Source: Gemmatimonadaceae bacterium (GTDB taxonomy: Bacteria; Gemmatimonadota; Gemmatimonadetes; Gemmatimonadales; Gemmatimonadaceae). Taken from it: DNA of 64,000 nt. Below the pieces are notes generated by a model. That model was given only the letters and a program-made list of their open reading frames with translations. It searched no databases and was not told the DNA's origin. The position numbers were made by a program, and so were the translations under genes. The stretch is taken from contig JADZDM010000025.1 of NCBI GenBank assembly GCA_020851035.1, forward strand, positions 124,001 through 188,000, read 5' to 3'. Shown here one piece after another: positions 46,678 to 55,910 of this stretch. How positions within the stretch are numbered: the stretch's first letter is position 1; each line of letters starts with the position of its first letter.

Positions 46678-47640
46678 ATGCGACGTATTGCCGCCCTCGG
46701 ACTGGCGCTCTCGCTTGCCACCCCCGCCGTCGCTTCCGGCGAGCACCTCACCGCCACTGCCGCCATGCCGATTCCGGGCGAGGAGATGATCGGGCGCTGG
46801 GACCTCACGCTCACGCGCGGCGAGAACCGCACCGCACCGTCCTGGCTCGAGGTCAAGCTCTCCGGCAACCGGTCGCTGGTGGGGTACTTCGTCTCCACGG
46901 GTGGCAGTGCACGGCCGGTGTCGAAGGTGGAGTACACGGGCAACCGCTTCCGCTTCGCCATCCCGCCGCAGTGGGAGCAGGGCGCGGGCGACATGGTCGT
47001 CGAGGGCACCTATGACGGGACGAAGCTGAGCGGCACCATCACCGAGCCGAACGGGTCGTCGGCGAGCTTCACCGGTGTGCGCGCCCCGACGCTCGAGCGC
47101 AGCGGGCCGGTGCGCTGGGGCGCGCCGGTCAACCTGTTCAACGGCCGCGACCTCACCGGCTGGAAGGCGAGCGGTGCCAACAGCGCCTGGAGCGTCGTCA
47201 ACGGCATCCTCACCAACGCCCGCAACGGCGCGAACCTCATCTCCGAGCGCACCTTCACCGACTTCAAGCTCCATGTGGAGTTCAAGGTGCCGAAGAACGG
47301 CAACAGCGGCATCTACCTGCGTGGCCGCCACGAGCTGCAGGTGGAGGACAGCCATGGCATGGAGCCGCTGAGCACGCACACCGGCGGTGTGTATGGCTTC
47401 CTGGTGCCGAACGAGAACGCCGCGTTGCCGGCCGACCAGTGGCAGACGTATGACGTGACGCTCGTGGGCCGCCGCATCACGGTGGTGCTCAACGGCAAGA
47501 CCGTGATCTCGATGCAGAACATCCCCGGGATCACCGGCGGTGCGCTGGACAGCAACGAGGGCGAGCCGGGCCCGATCTACCTGCAGGGCGACCACACGGC
47601 GGTGGAGTACCGGAAGATCGTGCTGACCCCCGCACGCTGA
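46678..47640 (+). CDS. Secreted DUF1080 (3-keto-disaccharide hydrolase-like) protein
   Basis: 320 residues from ATG 46678, giving a signal peptide (RRIAALGLALSLATPAVASG). Residues about 20-140 form an extra beta domain (IGRWDLTLTRGENRTAPSW and so on). The DUF1080 concanavalin-like domain runs from about 150 to the end: VNLFNGRDLTGWKA, FTDFKLHVEFKVPKNGNSGI, YLRGRHELQVEDSHGM, and LPADQWQTYDVTLVGRRITV. Family members act on or bind oxidised disaccharides in the periplasm. A carbohydrate link also suits the sugar genes five kilobases downstream, but they are not one operon. Confidence 0.85.
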   Translation: MRRIAALGLALSLATPAVASGEHLTATAAMPIPGEEMIGRWDLTLTRGENRTAPSWLEVKLSGNRSLVGYFVSTGGSARPVSKVEYTGNRFRFAIPPQWEQGAGDMVVEGTYDGTKLSGTITEPNGSSASFTGVRAPTLERSGPVRWGAPVNLFNGRDLTGWKASGANSAWSVVNGILTNARNGANLISERTFTDFKLHVEFKVPKNGNSGIYLRGRHELQVEDSHGMEPLSTHTGGVYGFLVPNENAALPADQWQTYDVTLVGRRITVVLNGKTVISMQNIPGITGGALDSNEGEPGPIYLQGDHTAVEYRKIVLTPAR

Positions 47641-47664
47641 CGCGGATCGCGGTGCCGGGGTTCG

Positions 47665-47697
47665 CGCGCCGGACGGCCTGACGGCCCGTCCGGCGCG
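47665..47697 (+). terminator. Terminator hairpin after the DUF1080 gene
   Basis: Perfect 12-base arms (CGCGCCGGACGG and CCGTCCGGCGCG) with a 9-base loop, 24 bases after the stop and followed by TCTGCGTG. Confidence 0.65.
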
Positions 47698-47917
47698 TCT
47701 GCGTGCGGGCCTGGGCGCGAGGTGCGTTCCACGAGGCCGATGGCGCGCGCTACTGGAAAACCAGTTGACAAGAGGGGCGTTGGGCGCCAAACTACGGATA
47801 AGTCAGTAGTGAAGGTGCGTCCGCGGCGCCGACCCGCGCCGACCCGCGCCAACCCTTCGGTGCCGGCCCGCGTCTGATGGCCGAACGTCGTCCCTTCCAA
47901 CGCGTGCCCTCGGAGCC

Positions 47918-50900
47918 ATGCTGCCGTCGATCGTCCGCCGTCTCGCCGTGCTGCTGTCCACCAGTGCCGCGCTGCTCGGCGCGCAGTCCGGCACCGACAT
48001 CATCCGTGGCCGCGTGACGGACGATTCCGCACGCGTCGTCATCGGCGCTGCCGTCTTCGTCACCCGGGGACCCGATCGCGCCTTCCGGCAGGTCGCCACC
48101 GACAGCGCGGGCCGCTACCGCGTGGACTTCGAGAACGGCACCGGGGACTACCTCGTCGCCGTGAATGCGGTCGGGCTCAGGAGCGCGCGGCGGCGCGTCC
48201 AGCGCCAGGGGAGCGAACGCGAACTCGTCGCGGACTTCGTCCTCGCACACGACGTCTCGACGCTCGCGGCGGTCAAGGTCACAGCCGCCTTGCCGGAACG
48301 CGCGTCGATCGATGTCGGTCCTGTCGAGCCTGAGCCGGGCGCGTCGGAGCGGTGGCGCGATGGCGTCAACGGCCAGGTTCCGCCCTCGCTGGCCGGCAAC
48401 CTCGCGGCGCTCGCCGGCAACGCGCCCGGCGTCACGCAGGGCGTGAACGGCCCTTCCATCCTTGGCTCGGGTGCCGAGTCGAACCTGACCACGCTGAACG
48501 GCATGGCACTGGCGGGCGGCACGCTGCCGCGTGCCGCCCGGGTGGATACGCGCGTGACCGGAGCCACCTACGATGTGGTGCGCGGCGGCTTCTCCGGCGC
48601 GAACATCGACGTCCAACTCGGTGCCGGGAGCCGCAACTACCAGGAGCGGAACGCCTTCCTCACCTTCGACACGCCGTCGCTGCAGGGCACCGATGCAGTG
48701 GGTCGCGCACTGGGCGCCCGGTACGGCGCGTATCGCGGCAGCGCCGGCGCGAACGGCTACCTGGTGCCGCGCATCGCCACCTACAACGTGGCGCTGGAGC
48801 TCTCGCGCACGACGTCGGATCCCGCCACGCTGCTCTCCGGTGATGCGTCTGCGCTGCTGGGGGCGGGTGTCGCCAGCGATTCCGTCGCGCGGCTCCAGGC
48901 CGCGGCGCTTGCACTTGGCCTGCCGCTCGCGGGTACCGGCATCCCGCTGGCGCGCGACCGGAACGCAGTGACGTGGCTGGGACGCATGGACGACATCCGC
49001 GACTCGCTGAACACCCGCCAGCTCACCACATACGTGAACTACACCCGCGAGGGTGCGGTCGGCTTCGCACCGCTGGCCGCGCCGTCGTCGGGTGGGCGGA
49101 CCACCGATCGCCGCCTCGGTGCGCAGTTCCAGGCCACCACCTTCGCCGGTGCCGGGCGGCGGGTGCTGAATGAGACCCGGCTCGGCGTGAACCTCGGACG
49201 CGAACGGGGGGTGCCGTACGTGCTGCTTCCCGGTGCCGACGTGCTCGTGCGCTCCACCGGCAGCGACGGCGATGGCATCGCATCGCTGGCCCTCGGCGGC
49301 AATGCGTCCCTCGATCGCGGTGAGTCGCGGGTGACAGCCGAGGGGAGCCACCTCACCGCCTGGAACGCACGCGGCCGGCGCCACACCTTCAAGGTGTTCG
49401 GCTGGGGGCGGTTCGATGCGCTCGCGCTGGACGGTGGGGCAGACCTGCGCGGCCGGTACGGGTTCAACTCCATCAGTGACTTCGCGACCGGCCGGCCGGT
49501 GACCTTTGCACGGACGCTGGCCCAGCCCACGCGCGACGGCAGCGTCTGGAACGCCGCGATGGCAGTCGCGCACCAGTGGAATCCGACGAAGCGCCTGAGC
49601 CTCTTGTATGGCGCACGCGTGGAAGGCAACGGATTCACGGCGGCGCCGGCGCAGAATCCTGCACTGGAGCAGGCGTTGGCGGTGCAGACGGGGCGGGCAC
49701 CGGCCACCCTGCACGTGAGCCCGCGTTTCGGGTTCTCGTACAGCTACAGCCGCGCCAAGGAAAACGGCAACGGCATGTCGATGAATCCATCGGGGACCTT
49801 CTATCGCACCACCAGCGGCGTGATCCGCGGCGGCATCGGGGAGTTCCGCGACCTCCTTCGCCCGGACCTGCTGGCGGAGGCGCGGTCGCGCACGGGACTG
49901 TCCGGTGGCGCGCAGTCGCTGCTCTGCACGGGTGCCGCCGTGCCGGTGCCGGACTGGTCGCTCTTCCAGCAGGATCCTTCCGCGGTGCCGCGCGCGTGCG
50001 TGGATGGGAGCGGCGTGCTCAGCGACGCCGCGCCGCCGGCCACGCTGCTCGCGGCCAACCATCAGGTGCCACGCTCGTGGCGTGCCTCGCTGGACTGGTA
50101 CACCAACTTCGACTGGCTGCAGTTGCGCTGGAACAACCTCGCGTCATGGGACCTGTCGCAGCCTTCGGTTCGTGACGCGAACTTCGCCGGCGTGCAGTGG
50201 TTCACCCTGGTGCAGGAGGCGGGGCGTCCCGTGTACGTGCCCGGCGGTGCCATCGACGCCGCCACTGGCGCGGTGTCACCCGCCGGCTCACGCCGCACGC
50301 CTGACTTCGGCCGTGTGCTCGTGCGGGGCAGTGACCTGCGCGGCTATGGTGGCCAGACCACGATCATGCTGTCACCGGACCCGTTCCGGATGCGGAACGT
50401 GCCGCTGGGACTCTACGTCGCGGTCTCCTACACGCTGCAGGCCTCACGTCGCCAGTATCCCGGCTTCGACGGTCTCACCGCCGGCGACCCGTCGCGCCGC
50501 GAGTGGGCGCCGTCGATGAGCGATGCGCGCCACATCGCCACGCTGCAGGGAGCGTTCACGGTCCCGAAGCTCGGCACCACGACCGTGTTCGCGCGTGCGC
50601 AGTCGGGACTGCCGTTCACGCCGGTGGTGCAGGGGGACATCAACGGTGACGGACGCAGCGGCGACCGCGCGTTCGTGCCGGCCCCGGGCGCTGCAGGTGA
50701 CGTGGCGCTTGCCGCGCAGCTGTCGGCGCTGCAGGCCGGGGGCTCCGCGACGGCGCGCGCCTGCCTCGTCGCCTTCGCCGGCCGAATCGCGCCGCGGAAC
50801 GGCTGCCGCGGCCCGTGGACGGCCACGCTGAACGCGCAGTTCCGTCCGCAGCTCCCGAAGGTGCTGCAGCGGCTGAATGCGAGCCTGTACTTCGAGAACC

Positions 50901-51646
50901 TGCTGGCGGGTGTGGACCAGCTCGTGCACGGGGGCGGCGGCCTGCGTGGCTGGGGAGGCGCGGCGGTGCCGGATCCGGTGCTGCTCGTCCCGCGCGGGTT
51001 CGACGCCACGGCCAGCGCATTCCGCTACGACATCAATCCCCGCTTCGCCGAGACGCGGCCGTCACGCTCGACACTGCGGGTGCCGTTCCGCGTCACGCTC
51101 GACATCCAGCTGCGCCTGTCCACCGACTACGAGCTCCAGCAGTTGCGTCGCGCCCTGTCGCCGGTGAAGGTCGGGCGGCGCTACGCACCGCGGTCCGCAG
51201 ACTCGCTCACCTCACTCTACCTCCAGGAGACGTCGAGCATCCACACGGCGATCCTCGCCGAGAGTGATTCGCTCTTCCTTTCCGCCGGGCAGGTGGCGGA
51301 GTTGCGGCGGGCCGAGGCGGCATTCGGCGAGCGCGTGCGGGCGATCTACGGGGAACTGGGGCAGTACCTCGCGCAGTTTGCCGGTGGCCGCGTGACCAGG
51401 GCATCGCTCGACAGCACGGCGACCGCGAAGAAGGGCTACTGGGTGGCCTTCTGGGAACAGCCGGAGATTGCCGCCGCGCTGCTGACGCCGACGCAGCGCG
51501 ACCTGATGCCGGTGCTGCGTGACATGCTTGCCACGCCCCAGGCACAGCGGAAGGACGCGCAGTGGATGTTCGGCCACCCGGTGACGTTCGCGGCACCGAA
51601 GCCGGCGCCGGCGACGCCCCCGGGGCCCGTGCCGCGACGCGACTGA
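47918..51646 (+). CDS. TonB-dependent-receptor-like outer membrane protein with extra C-terminal domain
   Basis: 1242 residues with a signal peptide (RRLAVLLSTSAALLGAQ). Residues about 28-110 are a carboxypeptidase-regulatory sandwich (IIRGRVTDDSARVVIGAAVF). A plug-like region follows (ALAGNAPGVTQGVNGPSILG, VRGGFSGANIDVQLGAG), then a long barrel with alternating strands (VSPRFGFSYSYSRAKENGN, LYVAVSYTLQASRRQYPG). The barrel seems to end near 1080. About 150 helical residues then follow (ILAESDSLFLSAGQVAELRR, AEAAFGERVRAIYGELGQYL), finishing RRD rather than in the aromatic residue of a normal barrel. It probably imports or binds a large ligand; the ligand is unknown. Confidence 0.82.
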   Translation: MLPSIVRRLAVLLSTSAALLGAQSGTDIIRGRVTDDSARVVIGAAVFVTRGPDRAFRQVATDSAGRYRVDFENGTGDYLVAVNAVGLRSARRRVQRQGSERELVADFVLAHDVSTLAAVKVTAALPERASIDVGPVEPEPGASERWRDGVNGQVPPSLAGNLAALAGNAPGVTQGVNGPSILGSGAESNLTTLNGMALAGGTLPRAARVDTRVTGATYDVVRGGFSGANIDVQLGAGSRNYQERNAFLTFDTPSLQGTDAVGRALGARYGAYRGSAGANGYLVPRIATYNVALELSRTTSDPATLLSGDASALLGAGVASDSVARLQAAALALGLPLAGTGIPLARDRNAVTWLGRMDDIRDSLNTRQLTTYVNYTREGAVGFAPLAAPSSGGRTTDRRLGAQFQATTFAGAGRRVLNETRLGVNLGRERGVPYVLLPGADVLVRSTGSDGDGIASLALGGNASLDRGESRVTAEGSHLTAWNARGRRHTFKVFGWGRFDALALDGGADLRGRYGFNSISDFATGRPVTFARTLAQPTRDGSVWNAAMAVAHQWNPTKRLSLLYGARVEGNGFTAAPAQNPALEQALAVQTGRAPATLHVSPRFGFSYSYSRAKENGNGMSMNPSGTFYRTTSGVIRGGIGEFRDLLRPDLLAEARSRTGLSGGAQSLLCTGAAVPVPDWSLFQQDPSAVPRACVDGSGVLSDAAPPATLLAANHQVPRSWRASLDWYTNFDWLQLRWNNLASWDLSQPSVRDANFAGVQWFTLVQEAGRPVYVPGGAIDAATGAVSPAGSRRTPDFGRVLVRGSDLRGYGGQTTIMLSPDPFRMRNVPLGLYVAVSYTLQASRRQYPGFDGLTAGDPSRREWAPSMSDARHIATLQGAFTVPKLGTTTVFARAQSGLPFTPVVQGDINGDGRSGDRAFVPAPGAAGDVALAAQLSALQAGGSATARACLVAFAGRIAPRNGCRGPWTATLNAQFRPQLPKVLQRLNASLYFENLLAGVDQLVHGGGGLRGWGGAAVPDPVLLVPRGFDATASAFRYDINPRFAETRPSRSTLRVPFRVTLDIQLRLSTDYELQQLRRALSPVKVGRRYAPRSADSLTSLYLQETSSIHTAILAESDSLFLSAGQVAELRRAEAAFGERVRAIYGELGQYLAQFAGGRVTRASLDSTATAKKGYWVAFWEQPEIAAALLTPTQRDLMPVLRDMLATPQAQRKDAQWMFGHPVTFAAPKPAPATPPGPVPRRD

Positions 51647-51723
51647 CGGCCCGTCCGGTGGCGGGCACCGACGCCCGCGGCCAGCCTTTACGATGCCCGG
51701 TCCATGCGCCAGTCTTCCGCGCC

Positions 51724-52596
51724 ATGACTGACCGCCGAGACTTCCTCCGGGTGCTGGGCCTGACCGCTGCCGCTGGCGCCCTTGCCCCCCGTTCCGCCCG
51801 TGCCCTGGGTGACGGCCTGCTCTCCGACACCAGCGCGAAGCTGAAGCGTGTCGGCGTGCAGCTCTACTCCGTGCGCGATGCGATGGCGCGCGACGGCGTG
51901 GACCGGACCCTGGGCCGCGTGGCGGAGATCGGCTTCCGCGAGGTGGAGTTCGCGGGCTACTACCGGCAGACGGCTGCCCAGGTGCGCGAGAGCCTGCGCA
52001 GCCATGGCCTCACGTCGCCGTCCGTGCACGTCTCGCTCGACGACCTGAAGGCGCCCACCTTCCCGAAGTTCGTGGAGGATGCGCAGAACATCGGGCACAA
52101 GTGGATCAACCTGGCCTGGCTGCTGCCCAACCAGCGCGGCTCGGCGGAGAAGTACAACGCCCACGCCGACGTGCTCCTGGCGGCGCAGCGCATCGCGCAG
52201 CCGGCCGGCATCAACATCGGCTACCACAACCACGACTTCGAGTTCGAGCCGCTGGGCGACACGACCGGCTACGAGATCCTGCTGAACCGCACGGCGGGCA
52301 GCGGCGTGGTCTTCGAGATGGACCTCTACTGGATGCACTTCGCCGGGCAGGATCCCGTGAGCTGGTGGGCGCGCTATCCCGGGCGCTTCCCGATGGTGCA
52401 CGTGAAGGACTCGACGGCGGCGCCGGGAAAGGAAATGCGTCCGGTGGGGCAGGGCGTGATCCCGTTCGGCGCGCTGTTCGAGCAGCGGCGCGTGGCCGAC
52501 ATCAAGCACTTCTATGTCGAGCACGACAACCCGGCTGATCCGTTCGCGTCGATCACGTCCAGTTTCGGCTACCTGAAGGCACTGCGCTTCCGCTGA
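51724..52596 (+). CDS. Tat-exported sugar phosphate isomerase/epimerase-like protein
   Basis: 290 residues from ATG 51724. A twin-arginine signal starts at once: MTDRRDFLRVLGLTAAAGAL. The rest is an AP-endonuclease-2-type TIM barrel: VGVQLYSVRDAMARDGVD, FREVEFAGYY, GINIGYHNHDFEFEPLGD with a metal-binding HNHDFE, FEMDLYWMHFAGQDP, and MVHVKDSTAAPGKE. Many such Tat-exported isomerase-like proteins lie in carbohydrate-use clusters. The substrate is probably a sugar or inositol derivative in the periplasm. The sugar porter and PfkB kinase follow. Confidence 0.86.
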   Translation: MTDRRDFLRVLGLTAAAGALAPRSARALGDGLLSDTSAKLKRVGVQLYSVRDAMARDGVDRTLGRVAEIGFREVEFAGYYRQTAAQVRESLRSHGLTSPSVHVSLDDLKAPTFPKFVEDAQNIGHKWINLAWLLPNQRGSAEKYNAHADVLLAAQRIAQPAGINIGYHNHDFEFEPLGDTTGYEILLNRTAGSGVVFEMDLYWMHFAGQDPVSWWARYPGRFPMVHVKDSTAAPGKEMRPVGQGVIPFGALFEQRRVADIKHFYVEHDNPADPFASITSSFGYLKALRFR

Positions 52597-52645
52597 CAGG
52601 CGCGGTCTCGCCACGCCCGGCGCCATCACCGGCTCGTCGCCCGGT

Positions 52646-52662
52646 CCGGCCCGCAGGGCCGG
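52646..52662 (+). terminator. Short hairpin between isomerase and sugar porter
   Basis: Seven-base arms CCGGCCC and GGGCCGG with a 3-base loop, 49 bases after the isomerase stop. It may weaken read-through into the porter rather than block it. Confidence 0.3.
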
Positions 52663-52689
52663 CCGCATCCATCCCACGCACCCGCCGCC

Positions 52690-54015
52690 ATGAATCCGCG
52701 CATCCTCTTCTGGTCGATCACCTCCGCACTTGCCGGGTTCCTGTTCGGCTTCGACACGGTGGTGATCTCCGGGGCGGAGCAGAAGATCCAGGCGCTGTGG
52801 GGTCTTGGCGCCGGCATGCACGGCGTGGCGATGGCGGCGGCGCTCTACGGCACCGTCATCGGCGCGCTCTTCGGCGGGTGGCCGGCAGATCGCTTCGGCC
52901 GCAAGCCCACGCTGCTGGTGATCGGCGTGCTCTACCTCGTCGGCGCCATCTGGTCGGCGCTGGCGGGCGATGTGTACTCGTTCATCCTCGCGCGCGTGCT
53001 TGGCGGCCTCGGCATCGGCGCCTCCACGATCGCGGCACCGATGTACATCTCCGAGATCGCCCCGCCCAGCCGGCGCGGCCTGCTGACGGGGATGTTCCAG
53101 TTCAACATCGTCTTCGGCATCCTGGTGGCGTTCCTGTCCAACGCGCTGCTGGCCGGCACCGGCGAGAACGCGTGGCGCTGGATGCTGGGCGTGGCAGCGT
53201 TCCCGTCGCTGGCGTACGCGCTGTGCTGCCTGGCGATCCCCGAGAGCCCGCGCTGGCTGCTGTCGCGGGCGGGGGACCGCGCGAAGGGACTGGCGGTGCT
53301 GCGCCTGATCGAGCCCGGTGCCACCGACGCGCAGATCGAGGCCACCGCGGCCGAGATCTCGGTGCCGGACACCGCGACCGCCTCCGGCGGCCGGTTCTTC
53401 ACCCGTGAATTGCGCCGCCCGATCCTGCTCGCGTTCCTGATCGCGTTCTTCAACCAGCTTTCGGGCATCAACGCGATCCTCTACTTCGCGCCCCGCATCT
53501 TCGAGCTCACCGGGCTGGGTGACAAGGCCGCGCTGCTGCAGTCCATCGGCATCGGCGTCACGAACCTCGTCTTCACCTTCGTTGGCCTCTGGCTCATCGA
53601 CCGCCTCGGCCGCCGCACGCTGCTCTACATCGGGTCGTTCGGCTACATCGCCTCGCTCGGCCTGGTGTCGTGGGCGTTCTTCACGGAGCACTTCGCGATC
53701 GTGCCGCTGTGCATCTTCGCCTTCATCGCGGCCCACGCCATCGGGCAGGGCGCGGTGATCTGGGTGTTCATCTCCGAGATCTTCCCCAACCGGCACCGTG
53801 CCGCCGGCCAGGCACTGGGCAGTTCCACGCACTGGGTCTTCGCGGCGCTGATCACGACGTTCTTTCCCGGCATGGTCACGGCCTTCGCCCCCGGCTACGT
53901 GTTCGCGTTCTTCTGCATCATGATGGTGCTGCAGCTGATCTGGGTGCGCACCATGGTGCCGGAGACGAAGGGCGCGACGCTCGAGGCCATCCAGCACCAG
54001 CTCGGGCTGGCCTGA
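52690..54015 (+). CDS. Sugar porter of the major facilitator superfamily
   Basis: 441 residues with 12 predicted membrane helices. Signatures of the sugar porter family are GFLFGFDTVVISGAEQ in helix 1, GGWPADRFGRKPTLL in loop 2-3, RVLGGLGIGASTIAAPMYIS, EIAPPSRRGLLTG, PESPRWLL before the central loop, FFNQLSGINAILYFAPRIF in helix 7, LIDRLGRRTLLYIGS, and PETKGATLEAIQ at the end. QLSGIN with FDTVVISG resembles xylose or glucose proton symporters. Transport of a hexose for the kinase downstream is a reasonable inference. Confidence 0.92.
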   Translation: MNPRILFWSITSALAGFLFGFDTVVISGAEQKIQALWGLGAGMHGVAMAAALYGTVIGALFGGWPADRFGRKPTLLVIGVLYLVGAIWSALAGDVYSFILARVLGGLGIGASTIAAPMYISEIAPPSRRGLLTGMFQFNIVFGILVAFLSNALLAGTGENAWRWMLGVAAFPSLAYALCCLAIPESPRWLLSRAGDRAKGLAVLRLIEPGATDAQIEATAAEISVPDTATASGGRFFTRELRRPILLAFLIAFFNQLSGINAILYFAPRIFELTGLGDKAALLQSIGIGVTNLVFTFVGLWLIDRLGRRTLLYIGSFGYIASLGLVSWAFFTEHFAIVPLCIFAFIAAHAIGQGAVIWVFISEIFPNRHRAAGQALGSSTHWVFAALITTFFPGMVTAFAPGYVFAFFCIMMVLQLIWVRTMVPETKGATLEAIQHQLGLA

Positions 54016-54078
54016 CACCATCCCCGCAGTCACGCGTGCGCTGGCGCGCACCGACACGCAGCTCACCGGAGCGTTCGC

Positions 54079-54969
54079 ATGTATCGCATCGTCGGGATCG
54101 GGGAAGTGCTCTGGGACATGCTGCCCACCGGCGCGCAGCTCGGCGGCGCGCCGGCGAACTTCTCCTACCATGCGAACGCCCTCGGCGCCGCCTCGTGCAT
54201 CGTCTCGCGGGTGGGCGACGATCCGCTCGGCCATGACATCCGCGAGCGGATGGCGGCGCTTGGCGTGGGGTGCGAGTGCATCCAGGTGGATCCGGCGCAT
54301 CCGACCGGCACCGTGACCGTGACGGTGGATGCCCAGGGCCAGCCGCTGTTCGACATCCGGCAGGACGTGGCCTGGGACCACCTCGAGGTCACGGCCGTCG
54401 CATTGCGCACGGTGGCCGCCGCCGATGCGGTGTGCTTCGGCACGCTCGCGCAGCGCGCCGACACCGCGCGTGCGAGCGTCCGCGCCCTGCTCGGCGCGGC
54501 CCATTCCGGCGCGCTGCGCATCCTCGACGTGAACCTCCGGCAGCACTACTGGTCCAAGGCCCTGATCGAGGAGTCGCTGGCGCTGGCGACGGTGCTCAAG
54601 GTGAACGACACCGAGCTGCCGCGCCTCGCGACGCTCTTCGGCCTCACGGGCGACGTGCGCGCGCAGATCGACCAGCTCGCCGAGCGCTGGGGGTTGCGGG
54701 CGGTGGCGTACACGCGCGGTGAGCATGGCAGCCTGCTGCGCACGGCGCACGAGTGGTCCGAACACCCCGGCGTGCCGACGACGGTCGGGGACACGGTCGG
54801 CGCCGGTGATGCCTTCACGGCCGCGATGACGATCGGCCTGCTCTCCGGCTGGTCGCTGGACGACGTGAACGCGCACGCGAACCGGGTGGCGGCGTACGTG
54901 GCGTCACAGTCGGGCGGCACGCCGGTCCTGTCCGCCGCCTGCCTCGCACCGTTCGCAGCGCGCGTCTGA
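54079..54969 (+). CDS. PfkB family carbohydrate kinase, fructokinase type
   Basis: 296 residues. It opens RIVGIGEVLWDMLPTGAQLG, then GGAPANFSYHANALGAASCI (substrate loop of fructokinases) and VSRVGDDPLGHDIRERM. The ATP and catalytic motif is VGDTVGAGDAFTAAM with the base Asp244. Length and GEVLWDMLP fit fructokinases, which make fructose 6-phosphate. It follows the sugar porter by 63 bases. A hairpin ten bases after the stop closes the module. Confidence 0.88.
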   Translation: MYRIVGIGEVLWDMLPTGAQLGGAPANFSYHANALGAASCIVSRVGDDPLGHDIRERMAALGVGCECIQVDPAHPTGTVTVTVDAQGQPLFDIRQDVAWDHLEVTAVALRTVAAADAVCFGTLAQRADTARASVRALLGAAHSGALRILDVNLRQHYWSKALIEESLALATVLKVNDTELPRLATLFGLTGDVRAQIDQLAERWGLRAVAYTRGEHGSLLRTAHEWSEHPGVPTTVGDTVGAGDAFTAAMTIGLLSGWSLDDVNAHANRVAAYVASQSGGTPVLSAACLAPFAARV

Positions 54970-54978
54970 GGGAGGGGA

Positions 54979-54996
54979 CCGCCGCGTGAGCGGCGG
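54979..54996 (+). terminator. Hairpin closing the sugar module
   Basis: Seven-base arms CCGCCGC and GCGGCGG with a GTGA loop, ten bases after the kinase stop. Confidence 0.5.
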
Positions 54997-55122
54997 CCAC
55001 ACCAGCGCGGGAATGCCCCGTGGTGTCGCGGGGTCTGCGGAGACGAGCCACCCGCGCAGGGTGGCTGCGATGTCGCACCTGGCGACCGCACCTCCACCGT
55101 CGCAGTACCCCGGAGCCACCGC

Positions 55123-55800
55123 ATGCCCGCCATTCGCACCACCCGCCTCCACCGCCTGGCGCTGCAGGGCCTCGCGGCCGCTGCGTTCCTGGCTGCACCG
55201 CTCGGCAGCGCCGGCGCGCAGGCATTCATCGATCCCACCGGTGACTTCCTGCCCAGCTACACCGGCCCGCAGAACGGCGACATGGACGTCGTCTCCGCGC
55301 AGGTGCTTTTCGATGGCTCCAACTTCACGTTCATGCACACGTCGGCCGGTGCCATCGGCCAGACCACCAACAGCATCTTCGTGTGGGGCATGAACCGCGG
55401 CGCGGGCACGGCGCGCTTTCCCACGCTCGCGCCGGGTGTGCTGTTCGACTGGGTCCTGACCGTCACGTCCAATGGAGCAGGCGGCTTCACGGTGGCGACA
55501 CGCGACCTCGTCTCGGCCACTTCCACCAGCATCGACGGCTCGGCGCTGACGATCAGCGGCAGCTCGATGAGCGTCATCATCCCGGGCATCCTGCTGCCGA
55601 GCCGCGGCCTCGCCATCGGGGACTTCACTGCGAACCTGTGGCCGCGACTGACGGGCGGCGCGCTCTCCGGCATCTCCGACTTTGCCCCCGACAACTCGAA
55701 CTTCGCCGTCACCGTCACCCCGGAACCGGCGTCGTACCTGCTCGTCGGCACTGGGCTGGCGGCGTTGCTGGTGGTGCGTCGCCGTCGCCGTCACGGTTGA
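55123..55800 (+). CDS. PEP-CTERM sorting domain protein
   Basis: 225 residues from ATG 55123, with GGAG eight bases upstream. A signal peptide (LALQGLAAAAFLAAPLGSAGAQA) precedes a beta-rich domain with FIDPTGDFLPSYTGPQNGDM and DVVSAQVLFDGSNFTFMHTS. The C-terminus is a full sorting signal: VTPEPASYLLVGTGLAALLV followed by VRRRRRHG. The domain differs from that of the 37.8-kb PEP-CTERM protein, so these are separate surface proteins sharing one export route. The opening resembles a family of secreted proteins measuring lipid- or matrix-bound ligands, but no name is given. Confidence 0.88.
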   Translation: MPAIRTTRLHRLALQGLAAAAFLAAPLGSAGAQAFIDPTGDFLPSYTGPQNGDMDVVSAQVLFDGSNFTFMHTSAGAIGQTTNSIFVWGMNRGAGTARFPTLAPGVLFDWVLTVTSNGAGGFTVATRDLVSATSTSIDGSALTISGSSMSVIIPGILLPSRGLAIGDFTANLWPRLTGGALSGISDFAPDNSNFAVTVTPEPASYLLVGTGLAALLVVRRRRRHG

Positions 55801-55807
55801 AGGGCCG

Positions 55808-55823
55808 GCCGCACGCGTGCGGC
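55808..55823 (+). terminator. Short palindromic hairpin after the PEP-CTERM gene
   Basis: A perfect 16-base palindrome, which can fold as six-base arms GCCGCA and TGCGGC around CGCG, seven bases after the stop. Confidence 0.4.
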
Positions 55824-55910
55824 GAGATCGTGTCGAGGGTACCGGGATACTGACGGCGCCTTCGAGTGGTCGAGGAGCGAGCGAAGGGGTGGCTGTGGTG
55901 GCTCGGACAC

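Noticed and set aside
47765-47798. TTGACA-type promoter before the TonB-receptor-like gene
   Set aside because: TTGACA is perfect, but at 17-base spacing the sequence is CAAACT, and TACGGA comes 22 bases after; no convincing -10.
47792-50062. 756-residue open frame on the minus strand
   Set aside because: Antisense to the TonB-receptor-like gene; composition is that of a shadow.
51688-54876. 1062-residue open frame on the minus strand
   Set aside because: It spans the antisense of three clear genes (isomerase, sugar porter, kinase) and is rich in His, Arg and Ala, typical of antisense reading.
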